Notes: generated by a model from the sequence alone, not told the origin. DNA of 64,000 bases from JBCCGG01 sp039029395 (GCA_039029395.1 JBCCGG010000008.1:89592-153591), one strand, 5' to 3'. Counted from the first letter of the stretch, positions 1-9,928 are shown. Numbers and translations: made by a program.

Positions 1-470
1 CTGGGCGGCCATACGGCGACCCTCCACGAAGGCCGGGTGATTCAGTTCGGCGAGACCGCCAAGACCTATCGCCGCCCGGCCGACCTGCGCAGCGCGCAAG
101 TTTTTTCCGATCCGCCCATGAACACGGCGCAGGTCGCCAAGCGAGGCGACCGCTTTACCCTGGATGGCGGCGTTGGATGGCCGGTGGAAGGCGACCGGCA
201 GTCCTTGCCGGACGGCCCCTATACGGTGGGCATCCGGCCCCACCACATTTCGCCGGTGCCGCTTGCCCAAAATGCTGTCGAAGTCGCCGGCAAGGTCTTG
301 CTGACCGAGCTGAGCGGCTCGGAGAGCGTGGTTCACTTCGCGCTCGACGGGCGCACCTGGGTCTCCCAGTCCCACGGCATTCATCCCTTGGAGGTCGGCA
401 GCGACGCGCGCTTCTATCTGGACATCGGAAAGTCGCTCTACTTCGGACAGGACGAGGCCTTGATCGCCTG

Positions 471-471
<1 letters not shown>
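1..471 (+). CDS. glpS: ABC transporter ATP-binding protein, C-terminal part (GlpS-like), truncated by the window edge
   Basis: The reading frame is open from base 1 and ends in TGA at 469-471, giving 156 residues of the C-terminal end of an ABC ATPase. The nucleotide-binding motifs lie upstream of the window. What remains begins with the end of the ATPase core (HEGRVIQFGE) and continues into a TOBE-type accessory domain with the typical GIRPHH segment. Its stop codon overlaps the start of the next ATPase (TGATG), so the two are translationally coupled. Two ATPases in tandem followed by two permeases and a DUF2160 protein is the arrangement of the GlpSTPQ glycerol importer of rhizobia; glpS is assigned from that order. 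The substrate is inferred, not shown. Confidence 0.8.
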
Positions 472-1538
<1,067 letters not shown>

Positions 1539-1551
1539 CGGGCGCCGAGCC

Positions 1552-2415
1552 ATGAAGAAGAGAACCTATCAGAAGGCCTGGCTCTTCGTTCTGCCGGTGG
1601 TTCTGCTGGTTGCCTTCAACGCGGTGATTCCCCTGATGACCGTGGTCAACTACTCGGTCCAGGAGACCTTCGGCGACAATGTCTTCTTTTGGGAAGGCGT
1701 GAAATGGTACGAGGAGGTGCTGAATTCCGAGCGCTTCCACGCCTCCTTGCTGCGGCAGCTGGCCTTTACGGGGATCATTTTGCTGATCGAGGTCCCCCTT
1801 GGGGTGGCGATCGCGCTAGCCATGCCGCGCCGCGGGCCCTGGGTTTCGGTGTGCCTGGTCCTGATGGCCCTGCCGCTCCTGATCCCCTGGAACGTGGTCG
1901 GCGCCATGTGGAACATCTTTGCCCTGCCCGAGATCGGCTTGTTGGGCAAGGCGATCAACGGCATGGGCATCGACTACAACTTTACCCGGCAGCCGGTTGC
2001 CGCCTGGTTCACGACGGTTTTGATGGACGTTTGGCACTGGACGTCCCTGGTGGTGCTGCTCGCCTATGCCGGTCTCTGCTCGATTCCCGACGCCTACTAT
2101 CAGGCGGCCAAGATCGACAGCGCCAAGCCTTGGGCGATCTTTCGCTACATCCAACTGCCGAAAATGAAGCGGGTGCTGACCATCGCGATCCTGCTGCGCT
2201 TCATGGATAGCTTCATGATCTACACCGAGCCTTTCGTCCTGACCGGCGGCGGCCCCGGCAATTCGACCACTTTCCTGTCGATCGATTTGGTCAAGATCGC
2301 GCTGGGCCAATTCGATCTCGGCCCGGCGGCGGCCATGTCCCTGATCTACTTCCTGATTGTGCTGTTGCTGTGCTGGGTGTTCTACACACTGATGATGCGA
2401 AACGAGGAGCAGTGA
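1552..2415 (+). CDS. glpP: ABC transporter permease, MalF/UgpA type (GlpP-like)
   Basis: A 287-residue inner-membrane permease with about six hydrophobic segments. The EAA loop that contacts the ATPase is seen around DAYYQAAKIDSAKPWAIFRY (about residues 183-202). The first membrane segment starts at about residue 8, as is usual for this subfamily. It ends TGATG, overlapping the ATG of the next permease, so the two membrane subunits are coupled and probably form a heterodimer. Context makes it a subunit of the glycerol or polyol importer of this operon. Confidence 0.85.
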   Translation: MKKRTYQKAWLFVLPVVLLVAFNAVIPLMTVVNYSVQETFGDNVFFWEGVKWYEEVLNSERFHASLLRQLAFTGIILLIEVPLGVAIALAMPRRGPWVSVCLVLMALPLLIPWNVVGAMWNIFALPEIGLLGKAINGMGIDYNFTRQPVAAWFTTVLMDVWHWTSLVVLLAYAGLCSIPDAYYQAAKIDSAKPWAIFRYIQLPKMKRVLTIAILLRFMDSFMIYTEPFVLTGGGPGNSTTFLSIDLVKIALGQFDLGPAAAMSLIYFLIVLLLCWVFYTLMMRNEEQ

Positions 2416-3215
2416 TGCGGCGCTTTACCTGGCTCGTGCCAACGCTCTACATCATCTTCCTGTTGCTGCCGATCTATTGGCTCCTGAACATGTCGTTCAA
2501 GACCACGAACGAGATTCTCGGCGCCTTCACACTCTGGCCCCGGGACTTCACCTTCGACAACTACGTTAAGATTTTCACCGACCCCACTTGGTACAACGGC
2601 TACTTCAACTCGCTGACCTATGTGGTGATCAACACCCTGCTCTCGGTTTCGGTCGCTCTGCCGGCGGCCTATGCCTTCTCGCGCTATCGCTTTCTGGGGG
2701 ATAAGCACCTCTTTTTCTGGCTCTTGACCAACCGCATGGCGCCGCCGGCGGTCTTCGCGCTGCCGTTCTTCCAGCTCTATTCCGCGGTTGGGTTGTTCGA
2801 TACGCCGCTTGCCGTGGCGCTCGCTCACTGCCTTTTCAACATTCCCTTGGCGGTCTGGATCCTGGAGGGCTTCATGTCCGCGGTGCCAAGGGAGCTGGAC
2901 GAGACGGCCTATGTGGACGGCTATTCCTTCTGGCGCTTCTTCTTCAAGATCTTCGTGCCGACGATTACCGCCGGCATCGGGGTCGCGGCCTTCTTCTGCT
3001 TCATGTTTTCTTGGGTCGAGCTGCTTCTGGCCAAGACCTTGACCTCGGTCGCCGCCAAGCCGATCGCGGCGACCATGACCCGTACCGCCAGCACTTCTGG
3101 TTACGAGCTAGGCCTGCTGGCGGCGGCCGGGGCGTTGACCATCGTGCCCGGCGCCTTCGTGATCTACTTCGTGCGCAACTACATCGCCAAGGGCTTCGCC
3201 CTCGGGCGGGTCTAG
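2415..3215 (+). CDS. glpQ: ABC transporter permease, MalG/UgpE type (GlpQ-like)
   Basis: A 266-residue permease of the MalG branch: a short N-terminal cytoplasmic tail, a first membrane segment at about 6-24, and an EAA loop near ELDETAYVDGYSFWRFFFKI. I place the start at 2415, where ATG overlaps the preceding TGA, rather than at the upstream in-frame ATG at 2370 that lies inside glpP. It is the second membrane subunit of the importer. No other permease is nearby. Confidence 0.85.
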   Translation: MRRFTWLVPTLYIIFLLLPIYWLLNMSFKTTNEILGAFTLWPRDFTFDNYVKIFTDPTWYNGYFNSLTYVVINTLLSVSVALPAAYAFSRYRFLGDKHLFFWLLTNRMAPPAVFALPFFQLYSAVGLFDTPLAVALAHCLFNIPLAVWILEGFMSAVPRELDETAYVDGYSFWRFFFKIFVPTITAGIGVAAFFCFMFSWVELLLAKTLTSVAAKPIAATMTRTASTSGYELGLLAAAGALTIVPGAFVIYFVRNYIAKGFALGRV

Positions 3216-3232
3216 GTAAGGGAGGCGACACC

Positions 3233-3514
3233 ATGGATCTGACCTGGATGGCCTGGACCTGGCCGACCGCAGGATTCTTCTTCGCAATCCTGCTTGCCCT
3301 GATCGCCATGTCGGTGTGGGAGCGCTATGTCCCAGGCGGCTCGCCGCGCCACGGTATCCTCGGCCTCGACACCACCCGGGGCGACCGCCTCTTCATCTCT
3401 TTGCTCGGCAGTGCGTTCATCAATCTCGCCTGGCTGGCGCTCTTCGGCCCGCCGCTGTGGGGCGCGCTCGTGGTCTGTGTGATTTACGCCATCGCGGTTT
3501 TCCGCTGGGTCTGA
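3233..3514 (+). CDS. DUF2160 small membrane protein of the glycerol ABC operon
   Basis: A 93-residue protein with three hydrophobic stretches (about residues 8-26, 50-70 and 72-90). It starts at ATG 3233, eight bases after a GGGAGG ribosome-binding site. Sequence and position identify it as a DUF2160 protein, a family seen beside GlpPQ permeases in alphaproteobacteria, probably as an accessory membrane subunit of unknown role. In known operons the substrate-binding protein gene glpV normally lies next. Here the frame stops three bases before a convergent gene, so the operon ends without it. Confidence 0.8.
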   Translation: MDLTWMAWTWPTAGFFFAILLALIAMSVWERYVPGGSPRHGILGLDTTRGDRLFISLLGSAFINLAWLALFGPPLWGALVVCVIYAIAVFRWV

Positions 3515-3517
3515 CCC

Positions 3518-4774
3518 TTATTGGCCGTAGCGGGCCGCGGTTAGGCCCTCGAAAGAGATCTCCGGCTCGGCACCCATCACCAGGTCCGCCACGGCGCGGC
3601 CCGAACCGCAGGCCATGGTCCAGCCGAGCGTGCCGTGGCCGGTATTGAGAAAGAGGTTGTGGAAGCGCGTCGGCCCCAACACCGGCGTGCCGTCCGGGGT
3701 CATGGGGCGCAGCCCGGTCCAGGCCTCGGCTTGGGCCAGGTCGCCGCCCTTGGGGAAGAGATCGTTCACCACATAGCGCACGCTGTCGGTGGCGTGCTTG
3801 CCGAGTTTCCTGTTGTAGCCGATGATCTCCGCCTGGCCGGCGACGCGAATTCGGTCGCCGAGCCGAGTCAGGGCGACCTTGTGGGTCTCGTCCATGATGG
3901 TCGACTGGGGCGCCGCCGCGCCGTCGATGACCGGCAGGGTGATTGAATAGCCCTTGATCGGATAGATTGGCAGCTTGATGCCGACGCCGCGCAGCAGTCC
4001 CGGCGCGAAAGGCCCCATGGCGCAGACATAGGCGTCGCCCGAGACCCGGCCGTCGCCGGTCTCGACCCCGGCGATTTTGCCGCCTTCGAGCGCTAGGCTC
4101 TTGACCGTAACACCGTAGTGAAACTGCGCGCCCAGATCGGCGGTCTTCTCGGCCAATGCCATGGTGAAGAGGCGGCAATCGCCGGTGCGGTCGGCGGTCA
4201 GCCGCAGGCCGCCAACGAACTTTTCCGCCACGTGGGCTAGGCCCGGCTCGGCGCCCATGCAGCCGTCTCGGTCGAGCACCTCGAAGGGGCTGTCGAATTC
4301 CGCCAGCACGGCCTGATCGGCTTTCGAGCCCTCGAGCTGCTTTGCCGTCCGGAACAGCTGCAGGGTGCCGCGCTCGCCCAAGTCGAAGTCGATCTCGACC
4401 GCTTGCAGCAGGTCGCTGAGACAATCCCGGCTGTAGTTCGAGATCCGCACCATGCGGCTCTTGTTGACGGCATAGCTGCGGGCATTGCAGTTGGCCAGCA
4501 TGCGCAGGCCCCAGGCCCACATGGTCGGGCTGATCAGCGGCCAGATGAAGAGCGGCCGGTGCTTCATGAAAAGCCACTTGAGCGCCTTGAGCGGCACGCC
4601 CGGCGCCGCCCAGGGCGAGGTCATGCCGTAGGACAGCTCCCCGGCGTTGGCGAAGCTGGTCTCCAAGCCCGGCCCCGCCTGGCGGTCGAGCACCGTGACC
4701 TCGATGCCTTGCTTGGCCAAATAGTAGGCCGTGGTGACACCGATGATACCGGCGCCGAGGACGACAACGCGCAT
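3518..4774 (-). CDS. dadA: D-amino acid dehydrogenase (DadA family, FAD-dependent)
   Basis: A 418-residue flavoprotein beginning with the Rossmann motif VVVLGAGIIG, followed by the DAO-type oxidoreductase fold; E. coli DadA is about 432 residues. The family oxidises D-amino acids, typically D-alanine, to keto acids and passes electrons to the respiratory chain at the inner membrane. I start at 4774 because the FAD motif should lie within the first ten residues; an ATG eight codons upstream is possible. It lies 83 bases after an unusual glyA homologue on the same strand, so the two may be co-transcribed. It converges with the glycerol operon. Confidence 0.85.
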   Translation of the reverse strand: MRVVVLGAGIIGVTTAYYLAKQGIEVTVLDRQAGPGLETSFANAGELSYGMTSPWAAPGVPLKALKWLFMKHRPLFIWPLISPTMWAWGLRMLANCNARSYAVNKSRMVRISNYSRDCLSDLLQAVEIDFDLGERGTLQLFRTAKQLEGSKADQAVLAEFDSPFEVLDRDGCMGAEPGLAHVAEKFVGGLRLTADRTGDCRLFTMALAEKTADLGAQFHYGVTVKSLALEGGKIAGVETGDGRVSGDAYVCAMGPFAPGLLRGVGIKLPIYPIKGYSITLPVIDGAAAPQSTIMDETHKVALTRLGDRIRVAGQAEIIGYNRKLGKHATDSVRYVVNDLFPKGGDLAQAEAWTGLRPMTPDGTPVLGPTRFHNLFLNTGHGTLGWTMACGSGRAVADLVMGAEPEISFEGLTAARYGQ

Positions 4775-4857
4775 CTGCCCGAACCTTCCCCAGAACAAAG
4801 ATCACAGATCAAGCTTAGCGAAACCCGCGCTGTCAGGCCACAGGTCAAGGTCTCTGG

Positions 4858-6114
4858 TCAGGCGGGGAAGTCCTCACAAAGCCGAGCGACGGTCCGCTTC
4901 GCCGTTTCGACCACCTCTTCCGAGCCGTCCTTGGCGGCGCCGTCGATCAGGTCGGCGATGGTTTCGCCGAGCGTGCCCATCTCCGCTTCGCCAAGGCCGC
5001 GGGTGGTCGCGGCCGAGACGCCGAGCCGCAGGCCAGCCCAATCGGAGGGCTTGGGCGCATCGAAGGGAATGGGGTTCTTGTTGGAGGTGATGTTGGCCGC
5101 GGCCAGGGCTGCTTCGGCTTGGCGACCCTTGAGACCGCTGGGCGAGAGGTCCAGCAACACCATGTGGGTGTCTGTGCCGCCGCCGACGACCTTGATCCCT
5201 CGATCGCTGAGAACCTGGGCCAGCACCCGGGCGTTCGCGACGACCTGGCGGCCGTATGCCTTGAATTCTGGGCGCAGGGCCTCGCCCAGGCAGACCGCTT
5301 TGGCCGCCAACACGTTGGAATGGAGGCTGCCCTGGACGCCCGGGAAGATCGCCGCCTGGAGCTGCTTGGCGAAGTCGTCGGAGCGGGACAAGATCAGCCC
5401 GCCGCGCGGCCCGCGCAGGGTCTTGGTGGTGGTGCAGGTGACAATGTCGGCATGGGGCACCGGCGAAGGGTAGACTCCAGCCGCCACCAACCCGGCCACG
5501 TGCGCCATGTCCACCAGGAAGCGCGCGCCCACCGTTTCGGCGATCTTGGCCATGCGCGCAAAGTCGATCTCTCGGGGATAGGCCGAGCCGCCGGCGATCA
5601 ACAGCCGTGGCTGAATCTCCTTGGCCTGGGCCTCGATCCGATCGTAGTCCATCAGGCCGCTCGCCGGATCCACCGTGTAGTGGTGCGCCTCGAACCAGCG
5701 GCCCGAGAGGTTCGGCTTGGCGCCGTGGCTCAGGTGGCCGCCGGCGGCCAGGTCCAGGCTTAGAATCCGCTCACCCGGCTTGACCAGGGTGAAGAAGACC
5801 GCCTGATTGGCCTGGACTCCCGAATGGGGCTGCACATTGGCATAGGCGGCGCCGAACAATGTTTTTGCCCGATCGATCGCCGCTTGCTCGACCACGTCGA
5901 CGAACTGGCCGCCGCCGTGGAAGCGCTGGCCCGGATAGCCCTCTAGCGTCTTGTTGACGATCTCGTGGCCGAGCGCCTGGCGCACCGCCGGGCTGACGAT
6001 GTTCTCCGAGGCGATCAGCTCGATCTGGCTATCCTGGCGCCTTTTCTCATTGGCCAAGGCTTCGGCGATCAGGGGATCGCTCTCCGCCAAGCCCGACTCA
6101 AAGCCTGCGTTCAT
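4858..6114 (-). CDS. Serine hydroxymethyltransferase family PLP enzyme with altered active-site motifs
   Basis: A 418-residue fold-type I PLP enzyme of the GlyA family, with the PLP lysine predicted at K231 (TKTLRGPRGG). Normal family features include the SEN segment near 36-38, the HSGVQAN motif at 97-103 and the DMAHVAGL segment at 202-209. Several usual residues differ. The histidine before the PLP lysine (usually THK) is threonine T230. The usual RYYGGC segment reads RFHGGG at 64-69, losing two tyrosines and the cysteine. This suggests a paralogue with a shifted substrate, not the housekeeping GlyA. One candidate is 2-methylserine hydroxymethyltransferase, whose product is D-alanine, the usual substrate of the neighbouring DadA. 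That link is my inference. A GGAG-type site (AGGAGAG) precedes the ATG. Confidence 0.85.
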   Translation of the reverse strand: MNAGFESGLAESDPLIAEALANEKRRQDSQIELIASENIVSPAVRQALGHEIVNKTLEGYPGQRFHGGGQFVDVVEQAAIDRAKTLFGAAYANVQPHSGVQANQAVFFTLVKPGERILSLDLAAGGHLSHGAKPNLSGRWFEAHHYTVDPASGLMDYDRIEAQAKEIQPRLLIAGGSAYPREIDFARMAKIAETVGARFLVDMAHVAGLVAAGVYPSPVPHADIVTCTTTKTLRGPRGGLILSRSDDFAKQLQAAIFPGVQGSLHSNVLAAKAVCLGEALRPEFKAYGRQVVANARVLAQVLSDRGIKVVGGGTDTHMVLLDLSPSGLKGRQAEAALAAANITSNKNPIPFDAPKPSDWAGLRLGVSAATTRGLGEAEMGTLGETIADLIDGAAKDGSEEVVETAKRTVARLCEDFPA

Positions 6115-6127
6115 GGCACGCTCTCCT

Positions 6128-6144
6128 GGTGACCGAATGTCACC
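6128..6144. promoter_or_regulatory. Inverted repeat in the divergent glyA-like/lysR promoter region
   Basis: GGTGAC and GTCACC form a perfect six-base dyad around CGAAT. It lies just upstream of the ribosome-binding site of the reverse-strand glyA-like gene. The site sits between that gene and the divergent lysR, so it could be an operator or a small leader hairpin. It does not match the usual T-N11-A LysR box closely. Confidence 0.35.
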
Positions 6145-6225
6145 CGAGGAGAAGACCCCAACTGGGACCTTGCGCGCAAATCAGTTTTCCTATTATTTAG
6201 GCCTAGAAAATCTACGGGTAAGCCA

Positions 6226-7104
6226 ATGGCCATTTCCCCGCCTCGGCCGAAAGGCCCGCCGCTCAACGCCTTGCGCGCTTTCGAGGCGGCGGCCCGGCGC
6301 GGGAGCTTCTCGGCGGCCGCCGACGAGCTTTGCGTCACGCCAGGTGCCGTCGCCCAGCACGTCAAGTCGCTCGAAGCCTGGGCCGGCGCGCCCCTCTTCC
6401 AGCGCCACGCCCAAGGGGTCGAGCCAACCGACCTGGCGCGCACGGTTCTGCCGGGGTTCGTTGCCGCCTTTGACGGCCTTGGCGAGGCGGTGCAGCAGCT
6501 GCGGTCTCACGCGACGCCGTATCAGGTGCGGATCGCGGCCTTGCCGAGCATCGGGCAACTTTGGCTGTCGCCCCAGCTGCCGGCCATACGCCGTGCCGCA
6601 AAGTCCGTCTCGATTTCGATCACCGCCTTGGAAGCGCCGCCCAACCTGAAGCGCGAGCAGTTCGATCTCAGCATATTTCTGGAAGACCAGCCGGCCCATG
6701 CTGAGGTCATCGAGATCTGCCGAGACGTGATCTTTCCCGTTTGCGCACCCGAGATCGCCGGGCGGTTGGAAACGCCTTTGGACCTGGCCGCCGTGACCTG
6801 CCTGCACGACGCTGCCTGGTCCCGGGATTGGCCACGCTGGATGGCGGCGGCCCAGCCCGGCGCCCAGGTCGACACCCGCGGCCCGGTGTTTTCCCTTTAC
6901 AGCCTGGCGGTGGAGGAAGCGCGAAATGGCGCGGGCGTGCTGATCGGGCACGAGTCCTTGGTGCGCGCGCATCTGGAGAGCGGCGCTCTTGTGGCGCCTT
7001 TTCGAACGCGCGTGACCCTCGAGCGCAAGCTGGTGATCGGTCTGGCCAGACCGCTCGAAGAGGGCTCGCCCCTGGCGGGCATCGTCAAAGCCCTGGGAGC
7101 CTGA
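6226..7104 (+). CDS. LysR-family transcriptional regulator (GcvA-like)
   Basis: A 292-residue LysR regulator. The N-terminal winged helix at about 14-72 contains LNALRAFEAAARRGSFSAAA and is followed by a periplasmic-binding-like effector domain. The N-terminal pattern is that of the GcvA group, which often controls amino acid genes. It is divergently oriented from the glyA-like/dadA pair across a 111-base gap, the classic arrangement for a LysR protein controlling its neighbour. The regulated genes are inferred from position. Confidence 0.85.
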   Translation: MAISPPRPKGPPLNALRAFEAAARRGSFSAAADELCVTPGAVAQHVKSLEAWAGAPLFQRHAQGVEPTDLARTVLPGFVAAFDGLGEAVQQLRSHATPYQVRIAALPSIGQLWLSPQLPAIRRAAKSVSISITALEAPPNLKREQFDLSIFLEDQPAHAEVIEICRDVIFPVCAPEIAGRLETPLDLAAVTCLHDAAWSRDWPRWMAAAQPGAQVDTRGPVFSLYSLAVEEARNGAGVLIGHESLVRAHLESGALVAPFRTRVTLERKLVIGLARPLEEGSPLAGIVKALGA

Positions 7105-7117
7105 AGCCTGATCGGCT

Positions 7118-7771
7118 TTAGGGCTCTGGGCACAGATGCGCGGCCAAGGCGGCGAAGCTTTCGACGACTAAATCCGCGCCCTCCTGCATCAGTAGGGCCG
7201 GCCTATGATAGCCCCAGCCAACGCCGATCGCCGATACCCCGGCCCGGCCCGCCATGATCATGTCGTAGGTGGTGTCGCCCACCATGACGGTCTCCGCCGG
7301 GTGGGCGTTCAGGGCCGCTACGGCCCGTAGAATCAAGGTGGGATCGGGCTTGCCGGGCGCGTTGTCCGCCGGCTGCAGGTCATCGAACAGTGCGCGCCAT
7401 TGGAGAAGATCGAGACTTCGGTCAAGCCCGGCCGCGCTTTTGCCCGTGACGACGCCGAGGCGGTGGCCCTCGGCTTTCAGAGCGGCGAGCGTCTCCCCGG
7501 CTTGGGGAAAGGGCCGTTCCGGCTCCGGGTCCGAATGATGCAAGGCGAGCGAATGGGCGCGGTAGTCCTTTGCGATGGCTTCCCGTCGCGCCCGCTCCAA
7601 GGTTGGTGAGAGCACCGCCACCATGTCCTCGGGTTGCAGGCCAACGGTCGAAAGAACCGCCGTCTGGCCAGGGCAGGGCACGCCGTGATCCCCATAGGCC
7701 CGGGTCATGGCGTCGATCACCCGGCGACGGCTGTCGACCAAGGTGCCGTCGAAATCGAAGAGCACCAACAC
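7118..7771 (-). CDS. HAD-superfamily phosphatase, phosphoglycolate phosphatase-like
   Basis: A 217-residue HAD hydrolase with all four motifs. Motif I is FDFDGTLVDS near the N-terminus, with the nucleophile aspartate at D6. Motif II is VVTGKS near 108-113. The motif III lysine is in GKPDPT, and motif IV is MVGDTTYD. The cap is a short alpha-helical type as in Gph or PpaX proteins. Members dephosphorylate small metabolites such as 2-phosphoglycolate or pyrophosphate; the substrate cannot be read from sequence. It converges with the LysR gene, 13 bases apart, and appears monocistronic. Confidence 0.85.
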   Translation of the reverse strand: MLVLFDFDGTLVDSRRRVIDAMTRAYGDHGVPCPGQTAVLSTVGLQPEDMVAVLSPTLERARREAIAKDYRAHSLALHHSDPEPERPFPQAGETLAALKAEGHRLGVVTGKSAAGLDRSLDLLQWRALFDDLQPADNAPGKPDPTLILRAVAALNAHPAETVMVGDTTYDMIMAGRAGVSAIGVGWGYHRPALLMQEGADLVVESFAALAAHLCPEP

Positions 7772-7850
7772 CCGAACCTGCCTTTGAACTACCCTTTGCC
7801 CCGCGGGATGACGATGAAACGCCTCCGCCTATCTCGGACCAGGGGTTGGG

Positions 7851-8396
7851 TCAAGGCCGCCGCTTGGCGAAACCCAACCCGGCCAGAGCGACCGCGAAGA
7901 GCGCCAGCGCCGAAGGTTCGGGGACGACCTCCTGGACGGTTTCGATGGTGAGCGTCGTCGGACCCAGGCGCACCACGCCGCCCGAGGTTTCAGTGAAGCT
8001 GAGCACCGCTGCACCGTCGGACAGCCAGGCGAGGTCGCCGGGCTGGAAGTCGAACGTCCAGGGCTCCGGCGCGCCACCGAAGTAGCAGCTGGCGAAGGCG
8101 ATGCAGCTGGCGATCGGCTGGCCGTCCAGAAAAAGATCGACCCCCGAGGTGCTTTGGCTGATCGAATTGCCGAAGGTGCCTTCCAACCGGGCCAAGACCA
8201 TGTTCTCGTCGTCCGGAATCGTGAAGGTGAAGCTGCCGATTTCACCGCCGTTATTGCCGCTGAATTCCGGCAGGCTATGGACGATCAGCGCGCCGCGGGC
8301 CTCCATGGGCAGGAACAGCACCACGCTCAGCGCGACCGTGACCGTCGCGAGCATTCGACGCCACATTCCCTTTTCTACGATCGGATTCTTGATCAT
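7851..8396 (-). CDS. PEP-CTERM sorting-domain protein
   Basis: A 181-residue exported protein. I start at 8396 because AGGAGG lies eight bases upstream of that ATG; an earlier in-frame ATG lacks such a site. A signal peptide covers about residues 1-36 (hydrophobic core MLATVTVALSVVLFLPM). The middle is beta-rich and Gly/Ser/Asp-rich. The C-terminus is a textbook PEP-CTERM signal: VPEPS, a hydrophobic helix, then a KRR basic tail. Such proteins are processed by an exosortase and are linked to exopolysaccharide export. No exosortase gene is in this window, so it would be a dispersed substrate. Confidence 0.85.
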   Translation of the reverse strand: MIKNPIVEKGMWRRMLATVTVALSVVLFLPMEARGALIVHSLPEFSGNNGGEIGSFTFTIPDDENMVLARLEGTFGNSISQSTSGVDLFLDGQPIASCIAFASCYFGGAPEPWTFDFQPGDLAWLSDGAAVLSFTETSGGVVRLGPTTLTIETVQEVVPEPSALALFAVALAGLGFAKRRP

Positions 8397-8591
8397 CTTC
8401 GGTCCTCCTGACCTGAGCCGAGACTCCAAGAAGAGAGATCAGCTTGACCGAAGGGTCTTAAGGATTGTTAAAGATCCCTTGCCGATGAAGAGTTCGTAAG
8501 CGGAATTGGAGAGAAATTGGTTAATATCTGTCTATCGCCATAGTAAAACTTCTTAATCCAATAAAACAATAATCTCACAAATCGAGGAAAG

Positions 8592-8640
8592 CAGTCTTTT
8601 GTTATAGATATGTAACTTGGTAAATTCCCTCAAAAGACTG
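8592..8640. terminator. Hairpin between argE and the PEP-CTERM gene promoter
   Basis: CAGTCTTTTG at 8592-8601 pairs perfectly with CAAAAGACTG at 8631-8640 around a 29-base AT-rich loop. It lies 45 bases beyond the argE stop and could end that transcript; the loop is longer than in classical intrinsic terminators. The AT-rich stretch 8440-8590 just beyond it probably holds the promoter of the PEP-CTERM gene, but I could not fix -35 and -10 boxes. Confidence 0.4.
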
Positions 8641-8684
8641 GAAGGTGTGCCAGGAATACATCCCCAGGGCTTTGCAGGCCTCCA

Positions 8685-9848
8685 TCACGCAGGATTGGCG
8701 GCCCAGTCGATCAGCTTTCTCAAGAAGTCCTCGCAGGCGGCCACTTGGGAGAGTTCGATGAACTCGTTCGGCTGGTGGGCCTGGTCGATCGAGCCGGGCC
8801 CGCAGACCACGGTGGAGAAGCCGGCGTCCTGGAACAGCCCGCCCTCGGTGCCGAAAGAGACCGCGTCCGTGAGGTTGGTGCCGGAGAGGTGGCGCACCAG
8901 GTCCTCGGCCGGCGAGTCGCTTTCGGGGCGCAGCGGCGGCACGGCGGAAATCGTCTCGGTGACGATATCGGCCTCTGGCGCGGTGGCGCGCAGGCTCGGC
9001 AGCACGTGGTCTTCCGCCAAGGCCCGGAAGCCAGCCTCGATCGCCGCGCCGTCGTCGCCGGGCAGCAGCCGGTACTCCCAAACGAAGTGGGCGTGGCGCG
9101 GCACGATGTTGAGCGCCGTGCCGCCTTCGAAGGTGCCGACAGAGACCGTTGTGTGGGGCGGCTCGAAACGCTCGTCGAAGGGGCCGTTCTCGCGCTTCTC
9201 CGCTGCCACTTGTTCCAAGTGGCCGATCAGGCGGGCGGCGGCCATGATCGCGCTGGCGGACCGATGGGTCTGGCTCGAGTGGGCCTCCTTGCCGGTGACC
9301 CGGGTGACGAAGGCGTTGATGCCCTTGTGGGCGTTGACCAGCTTCATGGACGTCGGTTCGCCGACCAAAACGGCCCGGGGCGCCGGCAAGGCGGTTTCGA
9401 TGTCGGCGATCATGGAACGCACGCCCAGGCAGCCGACCTCCTCGTCGTAAGAAAGCGCCAGGTGCAGCGGCACGCGAATTCCGGCCTCGAGCATCCGGGG
9501 CACCAAGGCGAGCGCGATGGCCAGAAAAGACTTCATGTCCGATGTGCCACGGCCATAGAGCTTGCCGTCTTGCTCGACCACCTGGAAGGGGTCGGTCACC
9601 CACGCCTGGTTGGCGACCGGCACCACGTCGGTATGGCCAGAGAGCACCACGCCGCCCTCGACCTCCGGCCCGACGGTGGCGAAGAGATTGGCCTTCTTAG
9701 CCTCCCCGCTGCTTCGCCGGCTTGCGACGCCGTGGCCCGCCAGATAGTCCTCGACGAAGGCGATCAGCTCCAGGTTCGAGCCGGCCGAGGTGGTGTCGAA
9801 AGCGATCAGGCGCTCGATCATTTCGCGCGGGCTATAGGTGTCGGGCAT
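8685..9848 (-). CDS. argE: Acetylornithine deacetylase (ArgE, M20 family)
   Basis: A 387-residue M20 metallopeptidase-fold deacylase. Metal and catalytic motifs are in order: SGHTDVVPV (first metal histidine and catalytic aspartate), GRGTSDMK (bridging aspartate), SYDEEVGCLG (catalytic and metal glutamates), and a late histidine in the DQAHQPNE segment. This pattern, with DQAHQPNE, is typical of ArgE, which releases ornithine from N-acetylornithine in the cytosol. It follows trkH on the same strand after 80 bases. Related M20 amidases cannot be excluded, but ArgE is the best fit. Confidence 0.85.
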   Translation of the reverse strand: MPDTYSPREMIERLIAFDTTSAGSNLELIAFVEDYLAGHGVASRRSSGEAKKANLFATVGPEVEGGVVLSGHTDVVPVANQAWVTDPFQVVEQDGKLYGRGTSDMKSFLAIALALVPRMLEAGIRVPLHLALSYDEEVGCLGVRSMIADIETALPAPRAVLVGEPTSMKLVNAHKGINAFVTRVTGKEAHSSQTHRSASAIMAAARLIGHLEQVAAEKRENGPFDERFEPPHTTVSVGTFEGGTALNIVPRHAHFVWEYRLLPGDDGAAIEAGFRALAEDHVLPSLRATAPEADIVTETISAVPPLRPESDSPAEDLVRHLSGTNLTDAVSFGTEGGLFQDAGFSTVVCGPGSIDQAHQPNEFIELSQVAACEDFLRKLIDWAANPA

Positions 9849-9928
9849 GGTGCGGGCTTGATCCGTCAGATTGGAGGGACGCGTTCAACAAGCATGGTGG
9901 GTGCAGTTTAGCAAGCCGAGGGGCAACC

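Noticed and set aside
6115..6225. Glycine riboswitch before the glyA-like gene
   Set aside because: The leader is too short and lacks the aptamer pattern; only a six-base dyad is present.
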